From Dysosmobacter welbionis (GTDB lineage Bacteria > Bacillota > Clostridia > Oscillospirales > Oscillospiraceae), in NCBI RefSeq assembly GCF_005121165.3, contig NZ_CP034413.3, positions 2,108,001 to 2,172,000 of the forward strand: 64,000 nt of DNA, written 5' to 3'. The notes beneath the pieces are model-generated. The model worked only from the letters and a program-made list of their open reading frames with translations. It did not search any database and was not told where the DNA came from. Position numbers and translations under genes: made by a program. The first letter of the stretch is position 1. Every line of letters begins with the position of its first letter. This document shows, piece by piece, positions 63,521 to 64,000 of the stretch.

Positions 63521-64000
63521 ATCTGGCGGTCTATGAGTGGCGGAAGCTCTTCCGCCTGCCCGCCCTGTGGGCCTTCCTGGCCCTGTGTCTGGCCTTTAAC
63601 GGGCTGCTGATCGCCACGCTCTCCCCCTATGACCGGGCGTTCTTCAACGAGACTTCCCAAACGGCAAAGGCCTTGGGCCAGCGGGTTGATGAAGACTTTC
63701 TTGCCGGGCTGGACGCTATACCCGCCACAGAGAACCGGGATTTGCTGCGTCAATCTGTCACCGGGATGGAGGACATTTTCGAGACGTATGACACCGGGGA
63801 ACTCTCGGATTTCTATGCCGGTGTGGTGGAGAAATCCCCTCTGGCAGTTACCTGGATGACCTGGAAATATGATCTGCTGGCGAGCCGGGTGGAGCACCTG
63901 GCCCAGACTGACGCGGCGCTGGATTTGTACGCCGGCCCGGCCACCTACGGCAGCCACCAGTTCCTCTTCGGCGCGCTGTTCCGGGCCATTCTCTGTGAGA
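63517..64000 (+). CDS. ABC transporter permease, 5' part
   Basis: The first 161 codons of a membrane protein that runs off the window. A membrane span (LPALWAFLALCLAFNGLLIA) follows the basic YEWRKLFR start, then a large extracellular loop begins. This is the ABC-2/YtrC-like topology. The gene overlaps the ATPase gene by 4 bp. Confidence 0.78.
   Translation, partial: MNLAVYEWRKLFRLPALWAFLALCLAFNGLLIATLSPYDRAFFNETSQTAKALGQRVDEDFLAGLDAIPATENRDLLRQSVTGMEDIFETYDTGELSDFYAGVVEKSPLAVTWMTWKYDLLASRVEHLAQTDAALDLYAGPATYGSHQFLFGALFRAILCE

Overview
This 64 kb window comes from the chromosome of a GC-rich, spore-forming Firmicute, most likely a gut Oscillospiraceae (Flavonifractor/Lawsonibacter/Dysosmobacter-like). 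The evidence is the hup-rqcP-yabP-yabQ-divIC-yabR cluster, a SpoVB-type flippase, S-layer homology (SLH) proteins, strong Shine-Dalgarno sites and the absence of outer-membrane genes. No species can be named from sequence alone.

Layout. 1-27.1 kb is core genome: tRNA-Gly, a D-Ala-D-Ala carboxypeptidase, pgi, an SLH protein, recJ, relA, dtd, a metallo-beta-lactamase-fold hydrolase, hemZ, a uridine-kinase-like protein, a purine nucleoside phosphorylase, a MOP flippase, mazG, the hup-yab-divIC cluster, hpf, gap, a degenerate histidine kinase and mnmA. At 27.36-27.53 kb lie tRNA-Leu(TAA) and the initiator tRNA-fMet. From there to about 54.6 kb runs accessory DNA that looks like stacked integrative islands. 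Each is led by a related, now broken, tyrosine integrase, and pieces of the tRNA-fMet 3' end recur at 37.75 and 44.18 kb.

Each island carries a self-contained catabolic cassette: one regulator, one transporter and enzymes, with a different transporter class each time. Island 1 (27.5-37.7 kb) has a sigma-54 activator, a -24/-12 promoter with upstream palindromes, a CoA-transferase, a crotonase-family protein and a TRAP transporter. Island 2 (37.7-44.2 kb) has a GntR regulator, an NCS2 purine permease and two adenosine-deaminase-family proteins. Island 3 (44.2-54.4 kb) has a DeoR regulator, a tripartite tricarboxylate-type (TTT) transporter, two zinc dehydrogenases, a Hyi-type isomerase, a PfkB kinase and a class II aldolase.

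54.7-60.9 kb holds a large SLH surface protein, an unusual protein with two recombinase-like cores plus two winged helices, a 19-bp inverted-repeat pair enclosing 235 bp with promoter and terminator signals (a candidate DNA-inversion switch), and an intact tyrosine recombinase directly beside it. 61.4-64 kb is an ECF sigma factor, a membrane protein and an ABC exporter whose permease runs off the end.

Data quality. At least five otherwise normal genes (recJ, relA, the kinase, the crotonase and the purine permease) are each split by one missing base in a G or C run. Undercalled homopolymers in the assembly are more likely than real pseudogenes. The integrase relics carry other kinds of damage and look truly decayed.
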